From Byssochlamys sp. IMV 00236 (Eukaryota; Ascomycota; Eurotiomycetes; Eurotiales; Thermoascaceae): a stretch of DNA of 64,000 nucleotides. The DNA is taken from NCBI GenBank assembly GCA_001931875.2, contig MSJH02000804.1:62001-126000 (forward strand). Direction: 5' to 3'. This document shows positions 45,881 through 57,830 of this stretch, piece by piece. The notes under the pieces are model-generated. The model was not told where the DNA came from and made no database searches. It saw only the letters and a program-made list of their open reading frames with translations. Positions within the stretch are counted from its first letter, which is position 1, and the number at the start of each line of letters is the position of its first letter. The position numbers and the translations under genes were made by a program.

Positions 45881-48183
45881 GCGCAGGATGTTCGCATCCC
45901 AATCGTATACATTTTCAACTTGGCCGTTATCTCGGGTGATGCGTGTTGATTATTTCAGATTTAGAGAATAGAATCTACGGGTTTTGATACATTTGCGTTG
46001 GTATTTACAATTAAGTAGGGATTATGTTAGCAACTGTAACTCTCAATTGAAAAAAACTAAGATGTCTTGTTATATGTAACCATTGCAATGAAACTCTTTC
46101 GAAATAGTCCCAGGAGTAACGTAGCTTATACGGTAGGTTTTCGCTCAGTTGTTTTATCTTTCGAACACATGTTCAGGTATGGGCTTGCTAATACCCATCT
46201 TCGCTAAGTCGAAAGGAAGAACATTGGGCCGCTCATGCTCATCTTCAAAGCTATCTCGTTCCAGGCCTGTCTCATACGATACAGTATTAGATAAAGCGCA
46301 AAACGGATTTTCACCGTTCTCGTAGAGGAATGCGTGTACTTCTTTTTCAATCCATATCCCGAACCCTGTCCAAGGACATTGCGGTGTTAATCCGATTATC
46401 AGCCTTGGTCGGGAGTTAATGTCTCGCTCGTGCCAGCCAAACGTTTCCCTAAACGGGCGGTATCGAGTTGTAGGCTATGTATGTACTATGGCCGAGCTCC
46501 AAGCGAGTTATCTGCGAGGCCAACTCCGCTGCTATAATATAGAAGCTGGCTCGTCAAAACCTGTAATTGGCGATTATACTTGGTAGAAGAGTAAGCTACA
46601 TCTATATACCGTTTGTCACAGAGATATGGGTTATCTAAAATATGGTTCTTGTTTATCTGCCTCTCATGGTCTTTCTATCTAGTATAAGTGAAGGTTTCTA
46701 TGGGGTCCTAGGTATTTTACTATATAGTTACCTAATATCTATATACGCAGAATGTCGGCGAATAAGTATCGATAGAAGTTAGAAATACTAGCGAGTCATT
46801 ATAGAAGAATAGCTTAGCCAGGCAATCTGACATGGTCTCAGCCGCAACAGAATTTAATGGAGTAAACAACAATACGTCCTTTCCCAGACGTTCCCGGCAC
46901 CCCATATATTCAACTGCTTGATTCAAAGCGACAAAAAATGGCACTGGTGACACATACTGTACTATAAATTGGTTGAGAGGAGACCAAGAGGATTGTAGTA
47001 TCCCAACACCGAAAAAGCTCAAAAAAAATCCATCGTGGTACAGGTGTATTCAGACGGTTGGGTGAGCGTGCATGTACTGCAGCAGCCCTAAGCCGTAAGG
47101 ACTCCGAATCTGGTAGATAGTATTCTTTCTTAGTCTTGGTCGTACAGCCCAAATAGGACAGACAGGTTGACATTCCCTCGAGCAGTTATTGGTCAATACG
47201 AGCAGTTCTGGTGCTATAAATACTTGGCGAGTGTTTCAAAGCTTGGCTTGTAGCTAAGCTTTTGCTCGCTAACCGCTAGGGAACTAGTTCTGTTGGTATA
47301 GAGCCTGATTGCCAAATCATACGTCGCCTTCCGACCACGCTTGGAATCCACCGACGGGGAGCTTTCATTCTTTTTCGACTTCTATCATTGCGCGAATAGG
47401 CCACTGTAAGCCACCACCTACTTATTGGAGAAAATTGACATCTATATGCGGTATTATCCTCCAGTCACAAACCACTATCGGCCCCAGCCCATGTCTCCTA
47501 CCAAACTTCTCCAAGTTACCTTTTGCTGGCACTCGCCTGTCATTAACAACAAGATTACAGAAGGCCGTACGGTACGGCTTCCATTCCCTGTAAGGAGAAG
47601 GTGTCGACGATATCCACACTGGCCGAAATAACCGATACATCTCTCTCCTTTGACGCAAAGCATCAGCCTGCAATATTCCACTATGGTATGAGCTCCATGA
47701 GAGGTTTCTCTGGCAATAGCGTCGTGGACAGATAGATAGCGAACCGGGAATTATATCAGCGCCACAACTTGTCACGCACTCTATGTATAAAGCGTCTTAT
47801 TCGCCCGAGGAACCGCCTCGACGATCATGAGGATGGTTCCGTGTCCTAGCCCAGGCTGTCTCCCCCTGAAGCTTGAAAGCGCTGTGGCTTTGTTGACCCA
47901 GTATATGCGAGCCTGCATTGTCATGATTCGGTTAGGTCAATAATAATATGGACGGGTGTGTACGGGACAGGTCGACCTACACTACGAGTGGGGATATCTC
48001 CATGGCTCAACTAAGTTACTGGATTAGCCCCTGCACGGTTCCTACCCTTTGGCAGAGGGGAAGATTTTAATTTCCCGTCTATACTATGTACCATTCTTAT
48101 TACTTAAAGGCGGGACCAAGTACAGTACACCCAGAAGAAACTGAGTGGAAGGCAACTTTCGACAGCAGACTCCGGTTGCTAAA
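45881..48183. other. Long intergenic region, P450 to glycosyltransferase
   Basis: About 2.3 kb, AT-rich in the middle. Holds the coding-like orphan exon at 46154-46474 (own entry). A 96-codon minus-strand stretch (46732-47022) and a 117-codon one (47422-47775) have no recognisable domain. One CCGAGG at 47805-47810, about 375 bp upstream of the glycosyltransferase. Confidence 0.5.
46154..46474 (-). pseudogene. Orphan coding-like exon, probable gene remnant
   Basis: A 106-codon open stretch ending in TAA (46156-46154) with a natural protein look: ETFGWHERDINSRPRLIIG, PQCPWTGFGIWIEKEVHAF, ETGLERDSFEDEHERPNV, DLAKMGISKPIPEHVFER. It has no ATG except near the end and is preceded by an in-frame TAG that doubles as a splice acceptor (ACATAG before 46474), so it behaves like a terminal exon. 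I found no convincing upstream exon on the minus strand in the next 700 bp. I do not recognise the family. Either the last exon of an unrecognised gene or the 3' fragment of a decayed one. Confidence 0.4.
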
Positions 48184-50081
48184 ATGTTGCTATGGTTGAC
48201 TCGATGCCTCCCGGGCTTTAGCTTGCTGGCGTTGGCATGCCTGCTGCTCTCTGCCTTTTCGGACACCCTGAAATCGCCGTCATGGAAAGGCAGAATTCCC
48301 CGACCCGGCGATGGGTCAAAAGGTGAAACGGAAAAGCCGTTGAATATGGCCCAGGAGGTGTTTGTGATATACACCATCTTCATCCACGTCAATATGTTTG
48401 TTTTCACACTGCGCCTTGCTTTCTCCCTATTCTCGATGACCAAGAAAACCCGTGGAACCGTGCTCAAGCACCAACCAGACGCGTCAATGATGGCACTCTC
48501 CGAAGACGGTACGAAGTCTGAGGGAAGAAGGTCGGTCACGTCCGGTCTTCAGAAGCAATCCGATCTGCCTGCCAGGGAACCTACCGACGAGATCAATGAC
48601 AGCAACCACAGCCGAGACCTGATACATGCGATCATTCTCCCCAACTACTGTGAGGATCTTGATACGTTACGAACAACTTTGACTGTCCTGGCGAGCCATC
48701 CGACAGCAAAATGGCAATATGATGTTAGCTGACATTCTGCGCCACTATGCCGTTCCAAACGAGACTGATAATTTCCAGGTATATTTGGCGATGGAGCAAA
48801 AGGAAAGTAGCGCGGCCGCCAAGGCAGCACGACTGATCTCTGAATTCGAGAAGTCCTTTCTTCATATCGGGGCGACGTTCCATCCATCCGGCTTGGTGGG
48901 GGAAATTGCAGGCAAAAGTTCGAATGTGGCCTTTGCGGCGCGACATATCCTCGAAGCGCACCGTACAGCATTGCGCGCAGAACCCTGTAATGTGCTTGTC
49001 ACCGTGATGGACGGTAAGTGCATACATAGATGCCATTCAGATGCGCAGATCGAGTCCGTCTCTAACACATTTGGCGTCCGCAGCTGATAGTCACTTGTCC
49101 CAATATTATTTTGCCGAGATCCAGCGATTGAACTCTCACCATCTTGGCGAAGCTGACCGTTCGTTTTATTGCTGTCCGATCATCTTCGACCGCAATTCGC
49201 ACGATACGCCCGTGCTGGTGCGATGCGCCGATCTTCTCTGGGGGTTCGCAGGCCTGTCGACCATGTATCCGGGCACGTGGCTGGCGCTTCCGACGTCTGT
49301 TTATTCTCTGCCGCTCGCGCTGGTGGAAAGAGTTGGCGGGTGGGATAGCGACCCAACGGCGATCGGCGAAGACCTGCACATGTTGCTCAAGTGTTATTTT
49401 GGCACGCAGGGAGACATCGTTACGCGCGTGGTCCCCGTGCCGGCGAGTCAGTGCAATGTGTCGAGCGACAAGGGCCGCGGCTGGCGGCGCCAAGTAGAGA
49501 CGCTCTTTGCTCGCTATCGACAAGGTCTGCGACACATGTGGGGAGCACTCGATACAGGATTCGCAGCACGGCAGATGGCGATCAATCTTCGTCTTGGTCG
49601 CCGGCGTCTGTTTCCACGGCTGCGCGATATCACCATCGTCCATCTGCTGTGGGAGGCACACTTTTTGCCCTGCCACCTCACCGTCTTGCTGGTTTTCTCC
49701 GTCCTCTATGAACTCTGCGTTCCAACCACCCAGGTGCACCCTGCCATTGCATGGGCATTTTGGTTTACCGGTCTGCTGCGGACTCTCTCTTTTATCGGCA
49801 TGAACGTCAACCTTTCCATGTACGGACGCTGGCATGCGATGTGCCTCGACATGCGGATGCAGGATATGCGTGCGGCCAACCTGACCGGAACTGGTTGCTC
49901 GCGGCGAACATGGTATCAACCGCAATATCTTCTCGAAAGGATCTGCTTTCCAGTGGCAGGAACCGTGTTCGGAGCACTACCCACTCTGCATGCCGTGTTT
50001 GCTCATTTTTGGACGGATCGCCTCGTATATCGAGTGAGTCAGAAGCCAGTCTTCAGCCTCGAGAGCAGCGCGATTGTCTAG
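48184..50081 (+). CDS. Membrane-bound family-2 glycosyltransferase
   Basis: 590-aa processive-looking GT2 protein. Exons 48184-48723, 48779-49013 and 49084-50081. Two TM segments at the N-terminus (SLLALACLLLSAF and the second around 60-85), then a cytosolic catalytic domain: DLIHAIILPNYCEDLDTL (UDP-sugar entry), the DxD-like VMDADSH (Asp258, Asp260) formed across the second intron, WGFAG and AIGEDLHMLLK (acceptor-side ED), and a RYRQGLRHMWG segment in place of the QxxRW of chitin synthases. The C-terminal third has about four TM segments. The first donor is GTTAGC, unusual, but the join WQYD-VYLAMEQ is in phase and removes the only frame break. Donor and acceptor sugars unknown. The regulator-like gene at 50577 follows on the same strand. 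Confidence 0.87.
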
Positions 50082-50576
50082 GGTAGGGTTTCTGGTGAGT
50101 TAATCGTATTTACTGACCAGTAGCGAGGGATATATCAATGATTTTCGTTCTGTGTTGACGAGTTGGTATACATTATTATGTATTTTAATGATGATAATGG
50201 ACCGAGTTATGCTACATGTATATAGTTGACTTTACTGTCAGTCTACTTATATTTCTCTTTATCTATATTTGCTCAATATATATACATTATTATCGATGAG
50301 AGATATAAAAAGAACAACAACTACAATGCCTACCTGATTGGGACAACGCTTAACCCAATCCAGAATAGCGCCCTCGTGGTCCAGGAGATCCCTTTCGGCA
50401 GGCGGAAGATACCGGCAGAATGTGTCACCTTCGCCGCGGTATCTCCGGATTGTAATAATGTCTTCCCGCCAGAATATCTAAGGCGAATTTTTCGAATGTT
50501 CGGGGCTTAAAGAGAGGAGTCTTGAGTGAGCGGGCCAAGACCGAGGTAACATCATCACAGATAGCTCTGCGGCCGC
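50082..50576. other. Intergenic region, glycosyltransferase to regulator-like gene
   Basis: About 500 bp; very AT-rich until 50330, GC-richer afterwards. A 94-codon open stretch at 50226-50510 has no domain. Confidence 0.45.
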
Positions 50577-52428
50577 ATGGCACTAAAGACTGCGATATCA
50601 CCATCGGGAGTCAAGATCCCTGTCGACCGGATGGCTGACAATACTTCCGAGGCTCGTCAGTTCACCTTCGTCCTCCACGAGGGTCAACAGGGTCTCCGTA
50701 GCCATGCTATGCGAGAATACTGGAAGAAGAGGCACCAACAGAAAAGGGAAGAAGAGAGGGCTAAACCACAGCCCCTTCGTCACCTACTACCAGGCAAGGA
50801 ATCAGGCGCAGAGACAGCATCGAGCACCACGAGCGGTCCATCGCCCTTACCATCATCGAATAACGGCTCCCCCACCGCGCTGTCAGTTGTCTCTCAAGAG
50901 AGACAACCTTCCACCGAAGCTCAGTACGCCCCGTCAAACCGGTCGGTGACTCATGAGCCAGTTGGGTCACCAGATCATAAGCCGCCTTTGCCTGGTATCC
51001 CAGCTCAAGCTCTCACCGGATTAAATTATGCTCTTGCCTATACCCGGCTGGATCCGTTCGATACATTCCCCGTAAAGCTGGGCGCCAAACACCACAAGCT
51101 TCTTCACCACTGTATGCACGTCGCAAACAGAGAATTGGGGACTGGGATGAGGCTTTGCTAACTTACCATCTAGGGCTCACTACCCACGCTACTATGATGT
51201 TTGAGGAGCTTCCGATGCCTTCCTTCAATCCGATGCGCGACGTCTGGTTTCCACTGGATCTCTCGAATGAAGCCTCGTTCAACGCCATTATGGCACATGC
51301 GGCGGCTCACCTAGACCAGATGTATGGTCTCAGAGCCTCGACTGACGCATTGCTATTCAAAGCCGAGGCTGTCCGGATTGTATCGACATGGCTGAACGAT
51401 CCGGCCCGTGCCCTAAGCGATGAGGTCTTTGCTGCCGTTCTCCGTCTATTAACTTTCGAGGTTGGTGCCCATTAACCATCATATGCGATCCAGATAGGCT
51501 GATATTCTTGGAAGAGGTATTGGGGAACCGAGTCAGAGTGGCGAATTCATCGTGATGGACTCCAGCGCATGATCGAAGCCCGTGGTGGAATTGAAGCCCT
51601 CCAGAGTAATTGGCGTCTCGAACTAGTCACGTTCTTGTGAGTAATGTCCCTGTGCGATAGATTGTTCAGCAGGCGACATGAGTGCTGATGAAGTCGCGTC
51701 CTAGAGTTTCCCTCATGTCGAAGCCCTCCTGGTTTGACTCCTCCAACCGCATTTGGGAGATATGCGAACAGCCATTTACGCCCGATTTACATCCTATAAT
51801 GGGAGATATGGAGAATCTGCATCGTGTACGCTGCCTATGGCTCATTTCCTTTATACAGGATATGCGCACCTTGATGGGCGGTTCGTCACGGCTTTACTTG
51901 AGTGGGCTGTCTTTCTATACAGCTGTACGAGATGCTGCATTACTCCTGTGGGCCGACTCCAAACATCACACATACACGGCCATGCATCGACCCGAGTGTA
52001 CCCCTGCGGAATTTCGCCGACTGGCATGTTTATTTTTCATTAGTGTGTTGTTGCAAGGGTCTATGTCGACCCATGAATACGCTGTTTCTCCTTCCTCGCC
52101 CCAGGCCCCTATGAACTCGCCGGTTCTCGACGACCTATTACTTCTCGATACTTACCTGGACTGCTCGCGCCCATTGTGGCAGGGGTCCGTGGAAAAACTT
52201 CACACGGCTCTATTCCGCGACTTTACGGGTCTCCCTGATGGCCCACAGAAGATGAAATATGTCTTGAACATGACTGATGTGCTCCGGTGCATGAGTGTTG
52301 AAGCGCGTCGCGGGGTCGAAAAATGCTTGTTAAATATGCTATGCCGCACCAAAGGAAGCGAACTTCGGTTCTCCCCTGATGATGACTGGACACCGGATTC
52401 TTTGTTATCATCCTTCCATGGAATCTGA
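50577..52428 (+). CDS. Fungal transcription-factor-like protein without zinc cluster
   Basis: 555 aa; exons 50577-51111, 51174-51460, 51515-51636 and 51705-52428. The N-terminus has the pattern seen in fungal proteins often labelled tachykinin-family or C6-like: QFTFVLHEGQQGLRSHAMREYWKK, a basic RSHxMR helix, and no CX2C pair, so no Zn2Cys6 finger. A Ser/Pro-rich linker (80-130) leads to the PF11951-type regulator domain (LTGLNYALAYTRLDPFDTFP; AAAHLDQMYGLRAS; FERYWGTESEWRIHRDGLQRMIEARGG). The second donor is GTTGGT, non-consensus, but the join TFE-RYWGTESEW matches relatives. An alternative start is the Met at 50631. Function as a transcriptional regulator is by family only; the neighbouring glycosyltransferase may be a target. 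Confidence 0.82.
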
Positions 52429-54534
52429 ACATTCTCGTTCACTGCATGGTTCGATTCATACACACGAAAAAAAGTTAACGGTCCTACTGAAGCGTTCTTT
52501 CACTATCTTGATTCAACGTTGGTGATCAATGACTGCGAATCATCTCCATCCAATCGATTATCTCGCCCTACGGACTGTGTTCTACGTCTTTGAGACTCAG
52601 GGTGATCTTCCAAAACTTGAAGTCCTCTCAAGGCCAGTATATTCCTTTCCTTCGAGTATGGCGGGATATGCTACCTTGAACTTGGCTTCTCTATAATCGA
52701 TGAGAAGTGCGCTATCACTCGCAGAATAGCAACGTGGACAGTCTGCTTAACATCCTCACCAACGGCATACTAGGAAATTTGTATCAAGCAGTGAGGATTG
52801 TCAGGCATGGGACTGCGTCGGTGATGCGCAGGCCCCTTGGCCCGTACTACAGCGTCTAACGATTAACAATATCCTATCAAATGCCATCGCCGATCTACGA
52901 GCAACAATGTGGTAGGTCGATGGAGATGCCATACAACCATTGCGGCAGACTGTTCATTTCCGCTTCTATTCAGGGGCTATACTTCCAGAAACTGGTCAGA
53001 GATTACCCTAGGACTGGGGTATCTATATTTTGGAGCATGTACCGCGACATTGTCTATGGGATATTTTGTCTCATTATTCAGGAAGATTGGTACGAGAGTG
53101 GTTAATCTCCTGCACAACCAAGTACTTCAGAGGTGGTTAAGGTTTGTATTTGGTTGTCTACATGGATCCATGCGGTTCAGCTTGCTTTTGCCATACGGGG
53201 AGGTACACGACGAGGTCTAGAATAACAGTTGGCCCGTCCTGATTCAGTTTCCATGTTTATATATTATGAAGCGATACGCGATGTCTGGGCCACTGGTAAC
53301 AAGAGAAGTCACACTTATAACAGGCTTTTCCATCGAAACTGACCTGTTTATCTCTTTCAGAGCAGCGCTGTCGCATTTCATTCACCGGCTGTATAACTAA
53401 GACAGAGTTCAAGATTACATGTAATATAGCAATTAGATATTGCAAAGGGTACAAAGTTTCAAGCAAGGCAATTCAAGCTGGTTTCGATCAGACCATGCTT
53501 CCGTGCCATTTAATATATATTCGACACAACAAATGAAGTGATCATTAGGGCCCTGGGGCCACTAACTAATGATGTAATAATTTTCCCACATAACTAAAGC
53601 CTAGACTTCCGTATTGGGAAGAAGTAATTCACCAATCGCGGAAACTGATAACCAGCTGCGCTTACCAGGAACTTAGAACGCGTCATGATCGAGAAGGATT
53701 AATAGTCCCCTATAAATCAAGAGTATAGATGCGTCCTATATGCTAAATGTAAGTGGTCTTATATTGATTTTAGCTATTGGGGAAGTCTGTAAGGTAGTTC
53801 TTGCATAGATGATCTGATTAGATACTATAAATAGAGTAGCTGTCCTCGTCGTTTATGCGGTCTTTTAAGTTGCGTCTTATTTACACCTCACAATTCTATG
53901 TACATAGTAGCATTTTCTAACCTTGCACGAGAGTTGTCGCATGAATATAATACATTTATGTTTTTACACTATTAATTCACATAAAAGGATCCCTAGGAGT
54001 CACGCTATCAGAAAACGGTATCAGGCGATTAGCTGACGGAAGAGACAATTTTCAAATTATGATACGGGCCTTCGAGTCATATTTCCGGTGGAAGTCTCTA
54101 AGTCTCTATTGGCTGATATCAGACAGCGTCTTACTTAACTATCTATCATTATAGTCTCCTTTCTCCCGCACGCCAGTCTTACTCGGCCTGACGATGAATC
54201 AACTTGTTACAATCACTTGTCTGCTCCAGTAGCGAGCATTCTATTCTCTGGGCAGATCGGTGCAAATCAAGAGTGTTCTCGGTGGACAAGACTGACCAGC
54301 AGCAAGCAAAAAAAAAAAAAAAAAAAAAAANNNNNNNNNNNNNNNNNNNNAAAAAAAGGTTTTATGCATTCTGCTTTGGCATAAACTGTTTGCTTTTTCG
54401 CTGCTAAAAATTTGACATAAGGTTTATTATGCTAAGAAGAGAAATAAATAAGGTGTCTTATACATAAAACCGTCCTACAGATTAAACACGTTTCAATTTA
54501 TATAAGTTCTAACAGACTACTGCAGCAGTGCAGT
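52429..54534. other. Long intergenic region with assembly gap
   Basis: About 2.1 kb, AT-rich, no supported gene. Two overlapping open stretches at 52881-53220 include a hydrophobic segment (LGYLYFGACTATLSMGYFV) faintly like an MFS helix, but there is no flanking domain. The gap at 54331-54350 may hide more sequence. Confidence 0.45.
54308..54357. other. Assembly gap within a poly-A run
   Basis: 23 A (54308-54330), 20 N (54331-54350), then 7 A (54351-54357). The contig break falls in a homopolymer of unknown true length. Confidence 0.97.
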
Positions 54535-55739
54535 TTACCGCTGCTTTCGCTCACTATCACGATTTGAAGTCTCCAATGGCCCCCATACCATATCACGCAC
54601 ATAGAACGAGTGCACGAGCGCCCACGAAGCAAACCCAATGGTGCAAAAGATAGCATCCCAACTTACGCTGCTGACAGCTGGGTGCTCAAAAATAGTGGCC
54701 AGGGATCTCTCCCATGGGTTTCCTGAGCTTTCGCCGGACCTCTCCAACGCGCAGCTATCTCGTGCACGTCGCAATGGGGGTGGGGAATTGTCCGCCAGAG
54801 CAGAAAATGTCGATAAGGAAAGAAGCAAAGATGATACCGCAGAGAGGACCCAAAAGACGGAAATGTACCATCTTGTCGCTGCCTCGACGCTATAATGGAG
54901 ACTGCGTAGCGACTTCGGCGCCTTCTCAGGGTTCACAATTGCCGGGATAAAGAGCACGACGTGCGGTACAAGCAGGACGAACAAGAAGTATGGCGTGGAT
55001 AGGGTAGACGGGACGAGGGCGGTTATGAACAGCGAAATTGCAAGAGGCAAGAGTTCGATAACGACAGAATAGGCCCATATGTGTGGGGAAGGCCTCTTAT
55101 CGACTGGAACCGGGCGATAGAGCAGCACCGCGAGGTAAAACAGGTTCTGGGCGAATGAAATGGCGACGATTTGCCCAAGTAGCATGTATGCCCAGATATG
55201 GCGGATCTGGTTGCGGCGGCCTAGAAGTGGAAAGTTTGCGATAAGCAGACAGAAACTAGCGTTATCATTTACAATATAAAAGTATGCATATCAGATTGGA
55301 GTTTACCGGAAATGCCCAAGAAAAGACTCCATCCAGTTGTCCATAAGAAGATCTGCTCGCTCCACCAGAACCGCCATGGCGACTCCACGACTGCTCCCCA
55401 AGCTTCCCGGAAGAGCTTTGTGTCCTTTAGCCAGAGCTCAAGATCCCGCGCCGTCAGTGGTGTGCTTTCCACAAATCCCGTCCGACATGCCCAGTCCCGA
55501 TAGGAATATGCGAAGAAGGAGAACATATGGTACCATGTGGCACCGAGGCTGAGAATTGCAAGGGTCGCAAATAATGGTATGTAGCGATGCTCTGCTCGCT
55601 TTTGCCCATGCTGCCTCAGGTATCGCAGTCGGCTGTAGAGCGAATGAACAATGTATCCTGTGAGACTTGCACATACGAGCAAGTAACCAACCAAAATTGG
55701 AAGGGATCTGTAGAAAGGACCGTCCGAAGTCGTGGACAT
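54535..55739 (-). CDS. Seven-TM-like integral membrane protein of unknown function
   Basis: 372 aa. Exons 55739-55307 and 55220-54535; the 86-bp intron joins LGISG-RRNQIRHIWAYM in phase 1. About seven to eight hydrophobic segments: PILVGYLLVCASLTGYIV, LFATLAILSLGATWYHMF, FLWTTGWSLFLGISG, MLLGQIVAISFAQNLFYLA, VVIELLPLAISLFITALV, FLFVLLVPHVVLFIPAIV, VFWVLSAVSSLLLSL and a last one before VHSFYVRDM. The N-terminal TM is followed by a YLRQHGQKRAEHRYIPL loop, and there is an amphipathic loop with many Trp (WRFWWSEQ) in the first half. It resembles a family of fungal integral membrane proteins of unknown role; I can assign no function. The acceptor choice (CTTCTAG) is fixed by the reading frame. Confidence 0.85.
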
Positions 55740-56339
55740 AATGGCGGATACTATCTGTGGTGAAGCTCACAAAGCAAAGTATGCGAAGTCTTTGATGTTG
55801 CTGTCTCTCTCAGATTTCTTCTCCGGATCCACCGAAGCTGCCGCACCAATTAACTAGTGCCTCCGCTAAGAAACTGTCCGATTGGTATCAAGATTATCAA
55901 CTGTATACATTCTATCAATAGCTACTTACCTTCAGTTTATAAATTCATGTGGCCAAAGATTCTGTTATTGAATGGAGGACTAACTTAGCAAGAGAGCCAC
56001 CGAAATACTCCCTTTGAGACTTCCCAAGCATAAATCTTTGTCATGGAAGTACATACAGCGACTATATAATTCTGGTACTATTGATAGTTTTGTCTTTAAT
56101 GCCAGTGAACAATAGCGATACTAGGTGTATAGGCTAGGTAATTAATAATACATGCACCGCGCTCCTGCAGATGATATCTCCAGCTCTTTGAAGGAGCCTC
56201 TGCGTATTGCATTAGGTTATGTTACAATCGCCTACATGCGTATTGTTCTAGGAGCTGTTCGGGCCTCTACAGATAACTTGCCATACTATTGTTTGTAATT
56301 GAGGTGGTCACCTGAAAACTTGAGATTTGCATGGCATCC
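55740..56339. other. Intergenic region, membrane protein to FMN monooxygenase
   Basis: About 600 bp; no gene. Promoter of the membrane protein and 3' region of the monooxygenase. Confidence 0.5.
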
Positions 56340-57830
56340 TTATTTCTGTATGTCCTCCTTGCGCAGATAGCTAGGTATCTTCTCGCCAGCACGCCATTTA
56401 TATTGGCTTCCAGGATGGTCTTCCGGTAGTCTCCTAGATCCAATAAAGACTTCTCTTGCTGTCGCACCCTCCTTGGCTACTTTGCTCCGGAAACGTCCCC
56501 GCTTCCGCAGCTCTGGCAGTAAGTATTCAATAATGTCTTCAAAGGTGCCTGGATTGGTGATATGGGCTAGGTTGAACCCATCGACTCCCGAAACCTCTAC
56601 CCAACGCTCAAGCTCATCTGCAACAGTCGACGGACTACCAATGACCTTTGCTTGGAGCCCACCAACGCTGATATATTCGGCAATTCGTTTCTTAGTCCAT
56701 GGGAGGTTATCAGTACCAGGGACTGTAGCAGACCATCGCCGCACAATGGACTGAACGCGTGGAGAATCACTCAACCTGAAGTCCTCATCATCGGCGTAGC
56801 CCGATAGGTCAACTCCTGTCCATCCGCCAAAAAGCGCCAGGGCACCCTCCTGATTGGCATATCCTAGGTATTCTTCCCGCTTGGCTTTGGCTTCTTCATC
56901 GGTAGCGGCCACAATCACATTGATTCCAAGAATCACTTTAATGTGATTCGGATCCCGCCCTTCCTTCTTTGCGACATTGCGAATATTATCCACGGTCACC
57001 CGAGCAACCTCCGGAGTTTGGCCACCGATAAAGATTGCTTCTCCATGTTTTCCTCCAAACCCATTACCAGCCTCTGAAACACCGGCCTGGAACAAGAAGG
57101 GAGTGCGCTGTGGAGAGGGCTCACAGAAATGTGGCCCTGGAACCTGGAAATACTTCCCTTGATGATGAATCTGTAGCACGGCATCACCGGCGATGTACGT
57201 TCCATGTTCTCGATCTGCTAAGACGGCATCGTCGCGGAAGCTCCCTTCCCAGAGTTTGTAGAGCACCTCCATATACTCGTGCGCAATCGCATATCGCTCA
57301 TCATGGGGAATTTGCTCATTCAGTCCGTGATTCCGCGCAGCACTGTCGAGATAGGACGTGACAATATTCCAGGCGACGCGTCCCTCACTGAGATGGTCCA
57401 CCGTGGAAAGCCTTCGAGCCAAGGCGTATGGCTTCTCGTAAGTCAGGCTTGCAGTGACCCCGAAAATCAGATTTTTGGTTGCCGCTGCCATTGCAGGCAC
57501 CAGATACAATGGGTCGTTAACGGGGAATTGTGCTCCTGCTGCTAAGGCGGGCACGACATTTGCAGGACCCTTATAAACATCATATGGACCCAAAGTATCC
57601 GCGATGAACATGGCATGAAAACCGGCATCGTCGAGTAATCGTGCTAAGTCGGTCCAAAAAGAGAGTTTCTTGTACTGATCGGTTTTGTTTCTCGGATGGC
57701 GCCATAATCCCGGGGCCAAGTGCCCAGGAGTGTTCATCACAAAGGCATTCAGAATGAATTCTTTCTTTTCACCAGGGTTGCCTGCATCCGTCGCTGATGC
57801 ATCACTACTGCCATCGGCCATGTTGTTCAT
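56340..57830 (-). CDS. FMN-dependent monooxygenase, NtaA/SnaA/DszA type
   Basis: Single-exon 496-aa flavin monooxygenase of the bacterial-luciferase fold. Relatives use FMNH2 from a separate reductase to oxidise nitrilotriacetate, EDTA, dibenzothiophene sulfone or similar. Signature stretches: LNAFVMNTPGHLAPGLWRHP near the start (the NtaA opening), DLARLLDDAGFHAMFIADTLG, DPLYLVPAMAAATKNLIFG, ARRLSTVDHLSEGRVAWNIVTS, GKYFQVPGPHFCEPSPQRTP and FLFQAGVSEAGNGFGGKHGEAIFIG. No reductase gene is adjacent. No signal peptide, so cytosolic; the gene looks bacterial-like in being intronless, yet these are common in Aspergillus. It is divergent from a DUR3-type symporter, suggesting import then oxidation of a nitrogen compound. 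Confidence 0.94.
   Translation of the reverse strand: MNNMADGSSDASATDAGNPGEKKEFILNAFVMNTPGHLAPGLWRHPRNKTDQYKKLSFWTDLARLLDDAGFHAMFIADTLGPYDVYKGPANVVPALAAGAQFPVNDPLYLVPAMAAATKNLIFGVTASLTYEKPYALARRLSTVDHLSEGRVAWNIVTSYLDSAARNHGLNEQIPHDERYAIAHEYMEVLYKLWEGSFRDDAVLADREHGTYIAGDAVLQIHHQGKYFQVPGPHFCEPSPQRTPFLFQAGVSEAGNGFGGKHGEAIFIGGQTPEVARVTVDNIRNVAKKEGRDPNHIKVILGINVIVAATDEEAKAKREEYLGYANQEGALALFGGWTGVDLSGYADDEDFRLSDSPRVQSIVRRWSATVPGTDNLPWTKKRIAEYISVGGLQAKVIGSPSTVADELERWVEVSGVDGFNLAHITNPGTFEDIIEYLLPELRKRGRFRSKVAKEGATAREVFIGSRRLPEDHPGSQYKWRAGEKIPSYLRKEDIQK

Noticed and set aside
46732..47022. 96-codon minus-strand open stretch upstream of the orphan exon
   Set aside because: Could not be spliced to the orphan exon in a convincing way and shows no domain.
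49062..49925. 287-codon minus-strand open frame within the glycosyltransferase
   Set aside because: Shadow of the GT2 exon, no domain, very His/Arg/Gln rich.
52881..53220. Possible MFS-transporter relic
   Set aside because: Only one hydrophobic segment is suggestive; frames do not join and no family motif is present.
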